A stretch of DNA of 63,726 nucleotides from Nostoc sp. S13. Its GTDB lineage: Bacteria > Cyanobacteriota > Cyanobacteriia > Cyanobacteriales > Nostocaceae. Below the pieces are notes generated by a model, which saw only the letters and a program-made list of their open reading frames with translations, was not told the DNA's origin and searched no databases. Made by a program: the position numbers and the translations under genes. The stretch is from assembly GCF_029379315.1 (NCBI RefSeq), contig NZ_JAQYWQ010000022.1:1-63726 (forward strand). The letters run 5' to 3'. Below are positions 37,806-47,733 of the stretch, piece after piece (the stretch's first letter is position 1; each line of letters begins with the position of its first letter).

Positions 37806-38825
37806 ATGAATCCTAAAGTCTCTGTTATTATCCCTGCTTACAATACTGAAGCTTATATTGCGAAGGCAATAGAGTCAGCCTTAAAGCAAACGCTCACTGA
37901 TATTGAAGTTATCATAGTCGATGATGGTTCAAAGGATAAAACTGTAGAAGTCGCTAAAAGTTTTACTGACCAACGTCTCAAAGTGATAGTTAATCAACAA
38001 AATCTTGGGGTTTCTGCTGCGCGTAATCGTGCCCTCAGAGTAGCCCAAGGAAAATGGATTGCTGTTCTTGATTCAGATGACTGGTATGCTCCTGAAAGAT
38101 TAGAAAAGCTTGTATTGCTGGCAGAGGAAATAAATGCCGATATGATTGCTGACAATCTTTATTTAATCAAAGATGGTGCAACATCTCCTTGGAGTACATT
38201 GATTCAAGAAAGTGGAGAACATATAGATATAGATAAAATTCTCCAAATTGATATCATTTATTTTGTAGAAACTGATGTCTATGGACAAGCAGGGTTGCAT
38301 CTTGGCTTAAGCAAGCCTATATTCAAACGAGAATTTCTGGTTAAGCACGGCATTGAGTACGATGAAACCATAACCATAACTGAGGACTTTTGGCTTGATA
38401 TGAAATGCTTAATCAATGGCGCTCGTTTTTTTCTTGTACCAAAACCCTATTATTTCTATCGCTCACGCCCTAATTCTATTGTACGTCAAAGCATATTGTC
38501 ACGTCTAAATCAATGCTGCATAGCTACTAATTCTTTCATTCAACAAGAAGTTGTGAAAAAAAATCCAGCTTTAATACTTGCTCTGTCTTATAATCTTGCA
38601 GTATTTAATAAAAATCTAGCTTACTTCCAAGTTGTAGTGCCTATCAAGCAAGGAAAATGGTTAACAGCATTGGCAGAAATGAGGAAAAACCCGTACTTTT
38701 TTTTTGATTTTATTTCTCGATTTAACAATATTATCGAACGTCGAATTCAATACTATCTAAAGGGTAATAAATCAGTTTTTGACATGTCTTATAATCTACA
38801 TATAAAACGAAAAACTACCAATTAG
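37806..38825 (+). CDS. Family 2 glycosyltransferase
   Basis: A 339-residue GT-A enzyme. The N-terminal nucleotide-sugar domain has KVSVIIPAYN, EVIIVDDGSKD and the metal-binding AVLDSDDWY (DxD-type). The acceptor half carries ITEDFWL, matching the ED motif of inverting GT2 enzymes. The C-terminus is basic and hydrophobic and may touch the membrane. Donor and acceptor are unknown; polysaccharide or glycolipid synthesis is usual. No other glycan genes are next to it. Confidence 0.88.
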   Translation: MNPKVSVIIPAYNTEAYIAKAIESALKQTLTDIEVIIVDDGSKDKTVEVAKSFTDQRLKVIVNQQNLGVSAARNRALRVAQGKWIAVLDSDDWYAPERLEKLVLLAEEINADMIADNLYLIKDGATSPWSTLIQESGEHIDIDKILQIDIIYFVETDVYGQAGLHLGLSKPIFKREFLVKHGIEYDETITITEDFWLDMKCLINGARFFLVPKPYYFYRSRPNSIVRQSILSRLNQCCIATNSFIQQEVVKKNPALILALSYNLAVFNKNLAYFQVVVPIKQGKWLTALAEMRKNPYFFFDFISRFNNIIERRIQYYLKGNKSVFDMSYNLHIKRKTTN

Positions 38826-39408
38826 TGCTATCACAATTTTATCAAAAAATAATATATCCTTACGTAGGCAGAATGAGCTTTAAGGTTAAAAACCTACTCA
38901 GGCAATAAGTATCTCTGATTACCCCTACTTATAAAACAAAGGCAGAGGACAGTCTTACTGGAGGTAGCAGCAAAGTGCTAATCAAGCAAAACTTTAGTTA
39001 TCGGTCATTGCCCACTAAAATAACAGTTATAAATCTGAAGAAGTTAGAGCATTATTTACGAGGCATAAAAGCTTATAGCAGTTCCCGACCTAGTAAGGTA
39101 CGTAATCATTGCTACTAACCTTGTTAAACAAGATTTGGGTGTACCTCAGTTGCTTAGGAAATATATCTGAGAAAATCTGCCCAGCACGGTTTTATGTCGC
39201 CCCCTCAGGCTTTATTGATATTCAAAACTCTGCACTCACCACAGACTTCTGAGAACTCTATGGTGAGCGTGCTGCTACCTAATTAAGGTTCTTGGCAGAT
39301 TTTAAAGTTATCTATTTAGTCAAAATTGGGCAAACTAAAACTACACGACAATTTAAATGCACTTTTTCTGCCAAACACTTACAATCTGCTTTTGGATTCA
39401 AATTCTCT
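38826..39408. other. Intergenic
   Basis: 583 bp with no supportable gene, RNA or repeat. It contains the kinase promoter. Confidence 0.5.
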
Positions 39409-40965
39409 ATGTCAGACCCCAACATTGGTCGCTTACTTAGCAAACGCTACCAACTCCAGGAGTTAATCGGTACTGGAGCAATGGGTCGGGTTTATCGTGC
39501 TAAAGATACTTTGTTGGGAGGTGTACCTGTTGCGGTTAAGTTTCTGGCTCTATCAATCCAAAATGAAAAGCTGCGATTGCAAGACCGCTTTGAGCGAGAA
39601 GCAAAAACCTGTGCTTTACTAGGGCAAAAAAGCATCCACATTGTCCGAGTCATGGACTATGGCGTAGATGAAAATAACACTCCGTTCTACGTCATGGAAT
39701 ACCTACAAGGACAAAGCCTGAACAATATTATTCGCAAGCAACGACTGCCTTTACCAAGATTCCTGAGTATGGCGCGTCAACTCAGCCTGGGGTTACAGTG
39801 CGCCCATGATGGCATCCCAGTCGATGGCACTATTTGCCCAATTATCCATCGCGATGTCAAGCCAAGCAATATCCTGGTGATTCAAGATCCCAGTTTCGGA
39901 GAATTGGTCAAGGTTCTAGATTTTGGTATTGCTAAGTTATTACAGTCAGATGGCGACCATACAAAATTTTATTTGGGCACACTGGCTTATTCTTCTCCCG
40001 AACAGATGGAGGGTAAAGAATTAGACAACCGTGCTGATATTTATAGTTTAGGCGTGATGATGTTTGAGATGCTCACAGGCAAAATGCCACTGGTGACACC
40101 AACTCACTCTTTTGGAGCATGGTATAAAACACATCACTATCAAAAACCACGTTCTTTTGCTGAGGTTGCACCCGGATTAGAACTCCCAAAAGAAATCGAA
40201 AATTTGGTGATGAGTTGTCTAGCTAAAGTACCACGCGATCGCCCCCAAAATATCGCTGAAATCCTCAGAGTTTTAGCATCTCTAGAAAAGCCTGAGCATA
40301 TACACATCCCTAAGCAAGACAGCCATGCCTTGGTTCCTGCTACTACAGTTAGCCCTAAGCTTGTTGAACAAAAGACAAAAGCTGATTTGCGGGCATCCTG
40401 GTCAAACGATGAAATCGCTCGTGCCATTTCCTGGCCACAAAATAAACCAATTGCCGATATTGTGTTTCCCCAGCCCATTCATACCAATGGGCAGGTTTTA
40501 CCAGCTCTGTGGGTGATGTTACCACAAGAGGAAATTCAAAAGCGCTTACTCTGTACCCGCTATAACCAATTTCTTTTCATCTCTACTCCTCATCCCATGC
40601 TGCTATGGATTACTGTTATTTACAACCGCAAACATGGCGCTAAATGGTTGCCTTACTACCTTGATCTCAAAACCAGTCTTGGTCAAGAAATTGCCCAGTT
40701 ATTACAGGAGACAGGTTACTACCGCCTGTTGTTCTTTGCACGAGAAACACCAAATCGCTGTACCCATATCTTACTTTCCAGCGTCGCTTCTGCCCAGCGC
40801 CAACGACTGCAAGAGTGGGTCGCAATGAGCAATACATTAATGTCCTCTGCCGATCCCCAACTTAGTAAAAGCTTACTCAAAAGCGAGTACGAAAAGATTA
40901 AGCCTCAAATTCTGGCAAAACTGGAAAATATTGATACAGATTCTCCATACGATCTTTGCAGCTAG
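39409..40965 (+). CDS. Serine/threonine protein kinase with an unknown C-terminal domain
   Basis: A 518-residue Hanks-type kinase. The P-loop is GTGAMGRVY at residues 21-29, Lys44 in VAVKF, HRD at 147-149 in HRDVKPSNI, and DFG at 171-173, so it should be active. After residue about 290 the sequence leads to a C-terminal domain (about 340-518) with no membrane segment. That part contains SWPQNKPIADIVFP and LLFFARETPNRCTHIL, and I do not recognise it. ATG 39409 was chosen because MSDPNIGRLL is the usual cyanobacterial start; the frame is open to TTG 39292. A PP2C phosphatase gene lies 1.3 kb away, and the two may oppose each other. Confidence 0.9.
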   Translation: MSDPNIGRLLSKRYQLQELIGTGAMGRVYRAKDTLLGGVPVAVKFLALSIQNEKLRLQDRFEREAKTCALLGQKSIHIVRVMDYGVDENNTPFYVMEYLQGQSLNNIIRKQRLPLPRFLSMARQLSLGLQCAHDGIPVDGTICPIIHRDVKPSNILVIQDPSFGELVKVLDFGIAKLLQSDGDHTKFYLGTLAYSSPEQMEGKELDNRADIYSLGVMMFEMLTGKMPLVTPTHSFGAWYKTHHYQKPRSFAEVAPGLELPKEIENLVMSCLAKVPRDRPQNIAEILRVLASLEKPEHIHIPKQDSHALVPATTVSPKLVEQKTKADLRASWSNDEIARAISWPQNKPIADIVFPQPIHTNGQVLPALWVMLPQEEIQKRLLCTRYNQFLFISTPHPMLLWITVIYNRKHGAKWLPYYLDLKTSLGQEIAQLLQETGYYRLLFFARETPNRCTHILLSSVASAQRQRLQEWVAMSNTLMSSADPQLSKSLLKSEYEKIKPQILAKLENIDTDSPYDLCS

Positions 40966-41438
40966 GCATAATTTATTAATGTTACATGTTTTAGATGCAA
41001 CTAAAGGGTGGTCACTCCCCTAATGTAAACTTTTATAAACAAAATATGTATAAAGATGTAAGTTCTAGTTATATGTATAAAGAGTGAAAAAACTAGCTGC
41101 CAAAGCAGTGCTATCTAAATTCTCTCTGGCTCTTCCTGTGTACATAGTTCCAGATGATTGTAAATTTACGCAGGTGTGATTCTCAGACTAGACGAAACAA
41201 AAACAAGTTTGGCTAAAGCAAATAATAAATTTAGCCTACAAATCTAAAAGTTAGGTCTAGACTCCAGCAGATATGCCGTAGACAATGTTTAATCGTTCTT
41301 AGTTAATTTCGTGCATTGAACTTTTGCGCCGCTCTTCTGGAATTACTTATCGAAGTTGACGCCCCGACAGCCCCAGCTCTTTTCCTCTTTGGAACCAAGC
41401 AAGAGAAGGAGGTCGCCCACTGCGACATCAGAACGACT
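40966..41438. other. Intergenic, convergent
   Basis: No gene seen. It separates the kinase gene from the convergent nblA. I could not find a clean terminator. Confidence 0.5.
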
Positions 41439-41636
41439 CTATGCCATAGTGGAACCTGAATCTAAGCCCCACTGGTGCTTAAGAAGCTCTTGATAAGTTG
41501 CCTCGCGCACTACCATTTGCTCATAGAGTTTGACCAAAAAGTCTTTAGCTTGCTCGTGGCTCATATTTTGCACCTGAGTGGAAAATGAGCAGATGCTGAA
41601 TTGCTGTTCCAAGGATAGTTTCATTGGTTGATTCAT
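41439..41636 (-). CDS. nblA: Phycobilisome degradation protein NblA
   Basis: A 65-residue protein that triggers phycobilisome breakdown during nutrient starvation, as an adaptor between phycobiliproteins and Clp protease. The sequence carries the family core LSLEQQFSI, MSHEQAKDFLVKLYEQMVVR and YQELLKHQW. It is the full family length. Translation starts at ATG 41636. Regulation by NtcA or NblR is known in the family, but I could not confirm a site in the 640 bp upstream. Confidence 0.96.
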   Translation of the reverse strand: MNQPMKLSLEQQFSICSFSTQVQNMSHEQAKDFLVKLYEQMVVREATYQELLKHQWGLDSGSTMA

Positions 41637-42279
41637 AAGTTAACTCCGAAAAAACAACGTGTAAAGGTGATATCGCACACAGAAGTCCAAATGGGATAAT
41701 ATTTGGACTTGAAACTGTCCAATATTTGTTCTTCCGTATTAAGAAAGATAACAAGTGTTTGACAGATTTGCCCACATCCTAAATGTGGAATTTTTCTGCT
41801 CTGATATCTTGCACCTAATCCTACTGATATACCACCCAAGTCAACCGAACCATATTCCGGAAAATAGGCTCTGTTTGGTCTTAGATAGATATAACGACCT
41901 TTTTCACTCCTTCCTGCTTTGCACAAATCTTCTTTGAGGAGAAGATCAGGTGCTATCCTTAACCCTCGATAGTTTTTCTTTAACAGAAAACTAAAATGTT
42001 GTCTTCCCCAGTATGGAGGAAACTTCGGAGGGTAGGAATTTTTAGGAGGTTGGGGAATGAATAGTAATAAGCGGGAATTATAGTCGCTTTACCTTATTCC
42101 CTGCAAGATGTCAATTTATGCAAATTTAGCCTCATTAGGGCACTTTGAAGCCTAAAAGTATTTGTATCAAATTGTAAAAATGAAAAATGCTCACGCTGAA
42201 CAAATTGCTGAGTATATTTACCGGATTACTCATTTTTCCTTTGTCAGTTGTCCTTTATCTTTGGACAATAAGCAATGGA
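41637..42279. promoter_or_regulatory. Long upstream region of nblA
   Basis: 643 bp without a supportable gene. It must contain the nblA promoter and leader and the 3' end of the PP2C transcript. No clear NtcA box (GTA-N8-TAC) was confirmed by eye. Degenerate heptamer repeats occur at about 42240-42290. Confidence 0.45.
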
Positions 42280-43017
42280 CTAATGACTATTTTCTTCGAG
42301 TGAGACGATGACAACTGTGATGTTATCGTGCCCTCCGTGCTCTTTGGCAGCCTCAACTAGAGAGATGGCGGCTTTATCAATCCAAGGGGTGTTTTGCAGG
42401 CAGCTAGCAATTTTCTGTTCGACAAGTTCTTCTGTGAGACCATCACTACATAACAGCAAGCGATCGCCAACTTTTACATCCAGTGGTTGCACATCAATGT
42501 GATTCAAGTCTTCACGCCCCAAACACCGCGATAATACATGGCGAAAAGGATGTGATCGTGCTTCATCTAAGGTGATGTCACCAATTTTGATTGCCCGTGC
42601 TACCCAAGTGTGGTCTTCCGTTACCTGTTCTAATTGCGACTCTCGGAAGCGATACAGCCGGGAATCGCCAACATGAGCGCACCAGGGCGGCTCTGGGGCG
42701 CGAAAAATTACCGCTACAACCGTTGTACCCATGTCGGCGCGTTCGGGATGATTTTGCTGATCGTGCAAAATAGCCTGATTGGCATCCCACAAAGCTTGCT
42801 CTAGTAATTCTTGAGAAGATTTAGGAGATTGCCAATTTGCCACTAAATACGCCTGAATTTCCTTAGTAGCAATCCGACTTGCTTCCTCACCTCCGGCATG
42901 ACCACCCATACCATCGGCGACAACGAAAAACCGCCCCTCTGGGTCGATATAGTAAGCATCCTGATTATTAGAACGAATAAGTCCCGGATCGCTAAAACCC
43001 GTGAAATTAAGTTTCAT
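42280..43017 (-). CDS. PP2C-family serine/threonine phosphatase
   Basis: A 245-residue metal-dependent phosphatase of the bacterial Stp type. Metal-binding motifs are complete: RSNNQDAYYID near residues 15-25, VADGMGGHAGG near 33-43, CAHVGDSRLY, LLLCSDGLT and GGHDNITVV. It reverses Ser/Thr phosphorylation; an obvious partner is the kinase at 39409-40965. It lies 17 bp from the UbiB-family gene, on the same strand and downstream of it. Co-transcription is therefore likely. The last residues are encoded by heptamer repeat DNA. Confidence 0.92.
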   Translation of the reverse strand: MKLNFTGFSDPGLIRSNNQDAYYIDPEGRFFVVADGMGGHAGGEEASRIATKEIQAYLVANWQSPKSSQELLEQALWDANQAILHDQQNHPERADMGTTVVAVIFRAPEPPWCAHVGDSRLYRFRESQLEQVTEDHTWVARAIKIGDITLDEARSHPFRHVLSRCLGREDLNHIDVQPLDVKVGDRLLLCSDGLTEELVEQKIASCLQNTPWIDKAAISLVEAAKEHGGHDNITVVIVSLEENSH

Positions 43018-43034
43018 AAATTTTTTTGCAACAA

Positions 43035-44723
43035 TTAATACATACGATCGTAACGGTCAAGGCGTAAAAGTAGTCGGATCAGGATCACTAAAAGCCCTGC
43101 TGCAATTAAACCAGGCACTAGTGCCCACCATACATAATTATTGCTAACCACTAAGATCGTAGCTGAAAGTGTGAAACCGCTGATTAACAGAGCATAGCTT
43201 ATTGAGAGCTGAATACTGCTCTGCCGCCGCAACAGCCGTTCAGTTTCTATAGACCGAACGCGCAAGCGCATGTCTCCCCGTTCTAGCTTCTCTAGTGTAT
43301 CCTCTAATCTACGTGGTAGCCCAAAGGCAGTACTACTTACTTGAGCTGCTTGGCGACTTAATTCGTTAAGAAAGCTATTCCCCTCAGAACCATTCATATC
43401 GGTCATAAGCTGCATTGCATACGGTTTGGCAACTTCCATAAAGTTAAACTCTGGATCTAAGCCTTTGCCTACCCCTTCTAGAGTAGAAAAAGCTCGCATC
43501 ACAAAAGTGAAGGTTGCTGGAAATCTAAATGGCTGATTATAAGCTATTTCGTAAAGGTCGTCACTAATTGCTGCGACTGATTGATTTTCAAAGGGCTTAT
43601 CCATGAAATGATCCAGCATGTACTGGACGGAACGCCGCACTGGGCCCATGTCATCCGTTGGGGCGATCGCGCCTAAATCAATCAGAGACTGCACAACGCG
43701 ATCGCCATCTTTTTGGGCAATACCAAACAGTGTTTGCATCAATCCTTCGCGCACGTTGGCTTTAATCCGCCCCATCATGCCGAAATCGTAGAATATCAAA
43801 GCACCACTTCCACTAACGGCAATATTCCCTGGGTGGGGGTCAGCGTGGAAAAAGCCACTATTAAGTAACTGTAGCAAGTAGGCTTGAGCACCTTGACGAG
43901 CGATCGCCTTTCGATCCAAACCTGCTGCTTCTAAAGCTTCGTATTGGCTAATTTTAATTCCAGGGAGATATTCCAAAGTCAGTACTGTGGACGTAGCATA
44001 ACGCCAATATATTCTTGGGACGTTCACCCAATCGTAGCCGCGAAAGTTTCGGCGAAAAGTATCAGCATTACGACCTTCGTTAAGATAATCAATTTCTTCC
44101 CAAAGAATACGACAACACTCTTCGTAAATACCCAACCAATCTCGCCCCCGTCCCCATTTGGGATGGTTTTGAAAATAGCGGGTAATTCCCTTGAGTATTT
44201 GTAAATCTATTTCAAATAACTTTTTTAGTCCAGGACGTTGCACCTTGACGACAACCGATTCCCCTGTATACAGCACAGCTTTGTGTACTTGCCCCAAGCT
44301 AGCAGCAGCTAAGGGAATCGGTTCAAAATTATGGAATAGCTCAGGAATTTTCTTACCTAGTTCTTTCTCAATGGTCGCTTCTACTTGCTCATAGCTAAAT
44401 GCTGGTACTTTGTCTTGTAACTTGGCTAGTTCTTCTACATATTCACCAGGGAATATATCAGCACGGGTAGAAAACAATTGCCCAACTTTGATAAAGGTTG
44501 GCCCTAAGTCCAGCAGGGTATTACGAATCCAGACCGCCTGAGTTTTGCGTCTTGCAGCTTGCTTTGCCTCAGTTACTCCACCCGCGTAACTCCAAGATTT
44601 GTTGTATAGCCAAAGCTTGAACATTAAGGTCAAAACAAAAGACCAAATGTCCACAAAACGCCGTTTGCTAGAGTAGTTTTCCCGATTCCAACGGTATGCT
44701 TTATCTGAATAACCTTGTTCCAT
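43035..44723 (-). CDS. ABC1/UbiB-family atypical kinase
   Basis: A 562-residue membrane-associated protein kinase-like protein. KVGQLFSTR gives the KxGQ motif and ASLGQVHKA the Ala-rich loop. VVVKVQRPG gives the catalytic Lys, FHADPHPGNI the catalytic loop and FYDFGMMG the metal motif. Two C-terminal transmembrane segments end the protein. UbiB/ABC1K proteins support quinone and lipid metabolism and photosynthesis. The frame is open to 44822, but that extension translates heptamer repeats; ATG 44723 (MEQGYSDKAYRW) is preferred. It precedes the PP2C gene by 17 bp. Confidence 0.9.
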   Translation of the reverse strand: MEQGYSDKAYRWNRENYSSKRRFVDIWSFVLTLMFKLWLYNKSWSYAGGVTEAKQAARRKTQAVWIRNTLLDLGPTFIKVGQLFSTRADIFPGEYVEELAKLQDKVPAFSYEQVEATIEKELGKKIPELFHNFEPIPLAAASLGQVHKAVLYTGESVVVKVQRPGLKKLFEIDLQILKGITRYFQNHPKWGRGRDWLGIYEECCRILWEEIDYLNEGRNADTFRRNFRGYDWVNVPRIYWRYATSTVLTLEYLPGIKISQYEALEAAGLDRKAIARQGAQAYLLQLLNSGFFHADPHPGNIAVSGSGALIFYDFGMMGRIKANVREGLMQTLFGIAQKDGDRVVQSLIDLGAIAPTDDMGPVRRSVQYMLDHFMDKPFENQSVAAISDDLYEIAYNQPFRFPATFTFVMRAFSTLEGVGKGLDPEFNFMEVAKPYAMQLMTDMNGSEGNSFLNELSRQAAQVSSTAFGLPRRLEDTLEKLERGDMRLRVRSIETERLLRRQSSIQLSISYALLISGFTLSATILVVSNNYVWWALVPGLIAAGLLVILIRLLLRLDRYDRMY

Positions 44724-44803
44724 ATGCTTTGTGTACCGTTGGTTTGAAACCGAATCACCTGGAAAAAAAGACACTTTGATCCCTAAACTGTTTTTTCTTA
44801 AGT

Positions 44804-44861
44804 GTCCTTTGTCATTTGTCATTCGTGTATAATTTTTGACTAATGACCAATGACTAATGAC
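44804..44861. repeat. Heptamer repeats upstream of the UbiB gene
   Basis: GTCCTTT/GTCATTT heptamers at 44804-44824 and GACTAAT/GACCAAT heptamers at 44838-44861. Same STRR class as at 11163, 27256, 27471, 52541 and 63672. Confidence 0.85.
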
Positions 44862-44866
44862 AAAAT

Positions 44867-45193
44867 TTATGCTGAAGTTCTGCGATAATGTTGCAATTCT
44901 GTTCGTAACAGGGCAATTTCTGCTCGCAATTCATCAATATCTGCTTGTACGTCAACTGAATCAGAACTGGCTTGCCCACTACTTGTGGTAGATTGACCAG
45001 CATTAGCAGCTTCTGCTGCCCGATTTGCCCGCTCTAGGACTTCTTGTGTAAACTGGCGCAACTGCTCTCTAGCTTCGGCATCAAATTTGCCCAGATCACT
45101 CAAAGTATCGGTCAAGGCGACCTCTAAACGCTCATTAACTACTTCAGCTACCGCTCTGCCTACGAAAAAGGCTTGCACAAGGGGGTTACTCAT
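44867..45193 (-). CDS. Conserved cyanobacterial protein (DUF6825-like)
   Basis: A 108-residue soluble, helical protein starting [21 protein letters not shown] Ser/Gln/Thr-rich linker at about 62-80 is followed by a C-terminal coiled coil, [20 protein letters not shown] associate the N-terminal part with a protein conserved in cyanobacteria and plastids (DUF6825), with moderate confidence. It lies upstream of the UbiB gene on the same strand with heptamer repeats between. No enzymatic motif. Confidence 0.75.
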   Translation of the reverse strand: MSNPLVQAFFVGRAVAEVVNERLEVALTDTLSDLGKFDAEAREQLRQFTQEVLERANRAAEAANAGQSTTSSGQASSDSVDVQADIDELRAEIALLRTELQHYRRTSA

Positions 45194-45600
45194 AAATTTT
45201 TGTTACGTTGCTCCGCAAGAGAATTATAACTTGCCAGTATGCTTTACGGCTTCTGTTGAGGAGTTAGAGATTTATGTGACGCGATGTGCGACTTCAGCCC
45301 TGGCGATCGCTTTTTTCTATTTCCCCATGTCCATTTTTTCTTACAAACAGTTAAATAACTATTGTTAAAAATATTGATTAATTGATGTGTCCCCGATAGC
45401 TTAAGTGTATTTACATATTACAAAAACAAGACGGAACGCCTGGAAGTCTCGGCTACACAAACTCTCGTCCGCCTGCGCGGACTAAATATTGTAGCTTGGG
45501 TCGGTAGGCTTTATACCCTCTGGCAAGCAAGCTACGGGTAGCCGCGATTTTAATCGTCAGCTGCAAGATGTGAACATACCATATTTGTTGCCCTTTAACT
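45194..45600. other. Intergenic with dispersed repeats
   Basis: No gene. Repeat fragments at about 45430-45545 include GCAAGCAAGCTACGGGTAGC. These resemble fragments near 31230, 56760 and 59120. Confidence 0.5.
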
Positions 45601-46055
45601 ATGAATAGCTATCCAGATTTCAGCGAACACGGCTATCAAGTTTTGCGAGAATTAGGACGTAATCGGGAAGGAGGAAGGATTACTTGGCTAGCATCAAAAG
45701 TTGATATAGGGGAACAGATGGTAATAAAGCAGTTTTGCTTTGCTCAAGCTGGTTCCAGTTGGTCTGGGTTTGAGGCTGATCAACGAGAAATTAAAGTACT
45801 ACAACGACTAGCTCATCCTGGTATTCCCCGCTACTTAAATTCTTTTGCTACGTCTGATGGCTTTTGTTAGCTTAAATTCAATAGACATCTCCGAAAAAGA
45901 ATGTAGAGACGCGAAATTTCGCGTCTCTAAAAGGGTTCTAGATAACGCATATTTAATTTCTGGAGATGTCTAATGATTATCAACCATCTTCTGAGGGTTT
46001 GATAGGAGTTACTGTAGATGGAAAATGGGGCTATATTCGCAATCCTTTAATGTGA
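45601..46055 (+). pseudogene. Serine/threonine kinase with WG-type tail, deleted and hit by MITE-B
   Basis: The first 89 codons are an N-terminal kinase lobe (HGYQVLRELGRNREGG, MVIKQF, HPGIPRYL) ending at TAG 45868. After the MITE, the frame reads NDYQPSSEGLIGVTVDGKWG then YIRNPLM, a WG-repeat tail typical of some cyanobacterial kinases, to 46055. Removing the MITE and one TA brings the tail into the same frame as the kinase start. The entire catalytic middle, with HRD and DFG, is missing. So an internal deletion removed most of the gene, and the MITE inserted in the remnant. Confidence 0.75.
45882..45972. mobile_element. MITE-B copy 1 (91 bp, TA-flanked)
   Basis: GACATCTCC (45884-45892) and GGAGATGTC (45962-45970) are perfect inverted termini between TA dinucleotides. 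A 26-bp perfect palindrome lies at 45904-45929. A second copy of the same 91-bp length is at 58773-58863. Confidence 0.88.
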
Positions 46056-46141
46056 CTTTTATCAGATAGAGATAAAAGAGAATTGGACAAATAAAATAAG
46101 GCTACTATATAAATAATAAAACTATGAATATAGAATAATCT

Positions 46142-46480
46142 ATGCCTACCAACGAAATCAGAGAGTATTTCAACTTTCTATCTTCTGAAGATATTAGACT
46201 GAAAGAATCAAGAATTGGTATTGAAACAATTCTTTATGAATACATTGATTGTGGGCGTTCTCCAGAAGAAATTGCCCAAATCTATAAATCTATCTCTTTA
46301 GAACAAGTATATGCAACTATCCTTTATTATCTGCAAAACAAAGAAACTATTAGTGTTTACATGAGAAACTGGATAGAACATGGTCATATAATGCGAGAAC
46401 AACAGAGGCTTAATCCCCCACCTGTATCGGATAAACTGCGCCAACTCCGAACTGAAAGACAAGCCAAAAAGCAAAGATGA
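46142..46480 (+). CDS. DUF433-family antitoxin-like protein
   Basis: A 112-residue protein. Its core, ETILYEYIDCGRSPEEIAQIYKSISLEQVYATILYYL, contains a DUF433 helix-turn-helix pattern (described here; the motif runs from about 46214 to 46330). The C-terminus is basic and disordered (RQLRTERQAKKQR). DUF433 proteins are usual antitoxin partners of DUF5615 PIN-like toxins. The gene overlaps the next by 4 bp (ATGA), which implies translational coupling and a two-gene toxin-antitoxin operon. Confidence 0.85.
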   Translation: MPTNEIREYFNFLSSEDIRLKESRIGIETILYEYIDCGRSPEEIAQIYKSISLEQVYATILYYLQNKETISVYMRNWIEHGHIMREQQRLNPPPVSDKLRQLRTERQAKKQR

Positions 46481-46839
46481 CGCTGAAATATCTGATTGAT
46501 GAAAATATCAATCCTCTCTATCCAAATCAAATTAGGCTAAGAGAAGCTGATATTATGATCAAGGTAGTAGGAGAATCAGAAACTCCACCAAAAAGTACAC
46601 TCGATCCAATGATTCTGTGTTGGTGTGAGGAGAATAATTTTGTACTTGTGACAAACAACCGAACTTCTATGCCAGGACATTTACTTGATCATATCGTTGT
46701 TAATCGTCACATACCAGGAATTTTCATCCTCAATCCAAATTTGAGTATTGGTGAAAATATAGAAGAATTAATAATAGCTGCTTTGGCATCAGAAGAAGAT
46801 GAATATCAAGATCGAATAGTTTATTTACCCTTACCCTAA
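46477..46839 (+). CDS. DUF5615 PIN-like toxin
   Basis: A 120-residue PIN-like protein starting LKYLIDENINPLY, with an early acidic pair (DEN). Later acidic and polar residues occur at DPMILCWCEENNFVLVTNN. This is the Mut7-C/DUF5615 fold, a predicted ribonuclease toxin. It overlaps the upstream DUF433 gene by 4 bp. The pair appears intact, unlike the adjacent remnants. Actual RNA target unknown. Confidence 0.85.
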   Translation: MTLKYLIDENINPLYPNQIRLREADIMIKVVGESETPPKSTLDPMILCWCEENNFVLVTNNRTSMPGHLLDHIVVNRHIPGIFILNPNLSIGENIEELIIAALASEEDEYQDRIVYLPLP

Positions 46840-46927
46840 AAATAGGATACTTTTACAGTCAGCTACGCATAGCCATCTACAACTCTGTTAAAATCAACCC
46901 AGAACTAATTAATGCCGGATTGATTCT

Positions 46928-47608
46928 ATGACCATCACCCAAGAATCAGAATCTACTGAAGACATCTCGAAAGATATGATATTTCCACCAGGTGATTTAT
47001 GTAGTGATGAAGCTCCCTGGGAAACAGAACTGCATATGCGACAATTAATCTTACTTTTACAATGCCTGAAATGGCTGTGGCGAGACAGAAATGATTTTTA
47101 TGCGACGGGAAACCTGACTATCTATTACAATACACAACAACTAAAATCAAGACACCTTAGTAGTCCAGACTTTTTTGTAGTATTAAAAACAGAACGTAAG
47201 ATTCGTAAAAGTTGGGTAGTGTGGGAAGAATATGGCAAATATCCCCATGTCGTCGTAGAAATTATGTCGGAATCAACAGCCCAAACAGACAAAGGTATAA
47301 AGAAAGAAATTTATCAAGATACTTTTCGTGCGCCGGATTATTTTTGGTTTGACCCATACACATTAGAATTTGCGGGATTTCATTTAGTAGATGGAAAATA
47401 TCAACCTTTACTAGCAAATGCACAAGGGCATTTGTGGAGTAAAAATTAGGGTTATATTTGGGAATTCATCAGGGATTGTTGGTTCACACCTGATGGACAA
47501 TTAGTACTAACACCTGAAGAAACTATAGTAAAAGCACAAGCGCAAGAAAGAGTAGAACGTTTGGCAGCAAAACTGCGTGAGTTAAATATCGATCCAGATA
47601 CAATTTAG
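46928..47608 (+). pseudogene. Uma2-family endonuclease with frameshifts
   Basis: The intact part (46928-47449, 173 codons) carries the Uma2/DUF820 PD-(D/E)xK core: SSPDFFVVL, VVEIMSEST, DYFWFDPYTLEFAGF. At 47445 the frame shifts: family residues continue as LGLYLGIHQGLLV one frame over. They then return as PDGQLVLTPEETIVKAQAQ in the original frame, to a stop at 47606-47608. Two compensating frameshifts therefore disrupt the C-terminal part. The nuclease core remains open, so a shortened protein could be made. Confidence 0.75.
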
Positions 47609-47733
47609 ACTAATATAATAATTGCATATAATGCCATAGGCGATGGACTGTTTTTACAAAGCGTTAATATAGTGCGATTTCTATTTAAAGAAAAATGTTA
47701 AGATTGAATTTTCATCAGATAGTTGATTATTTT

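Noticed and set aside
44724..44822. N-terminal extension of the UbiB-family protein
   Set aside because: The extra residues come from heptamer repeat DNA; MEQGYSDKAYRW is the plausible start.
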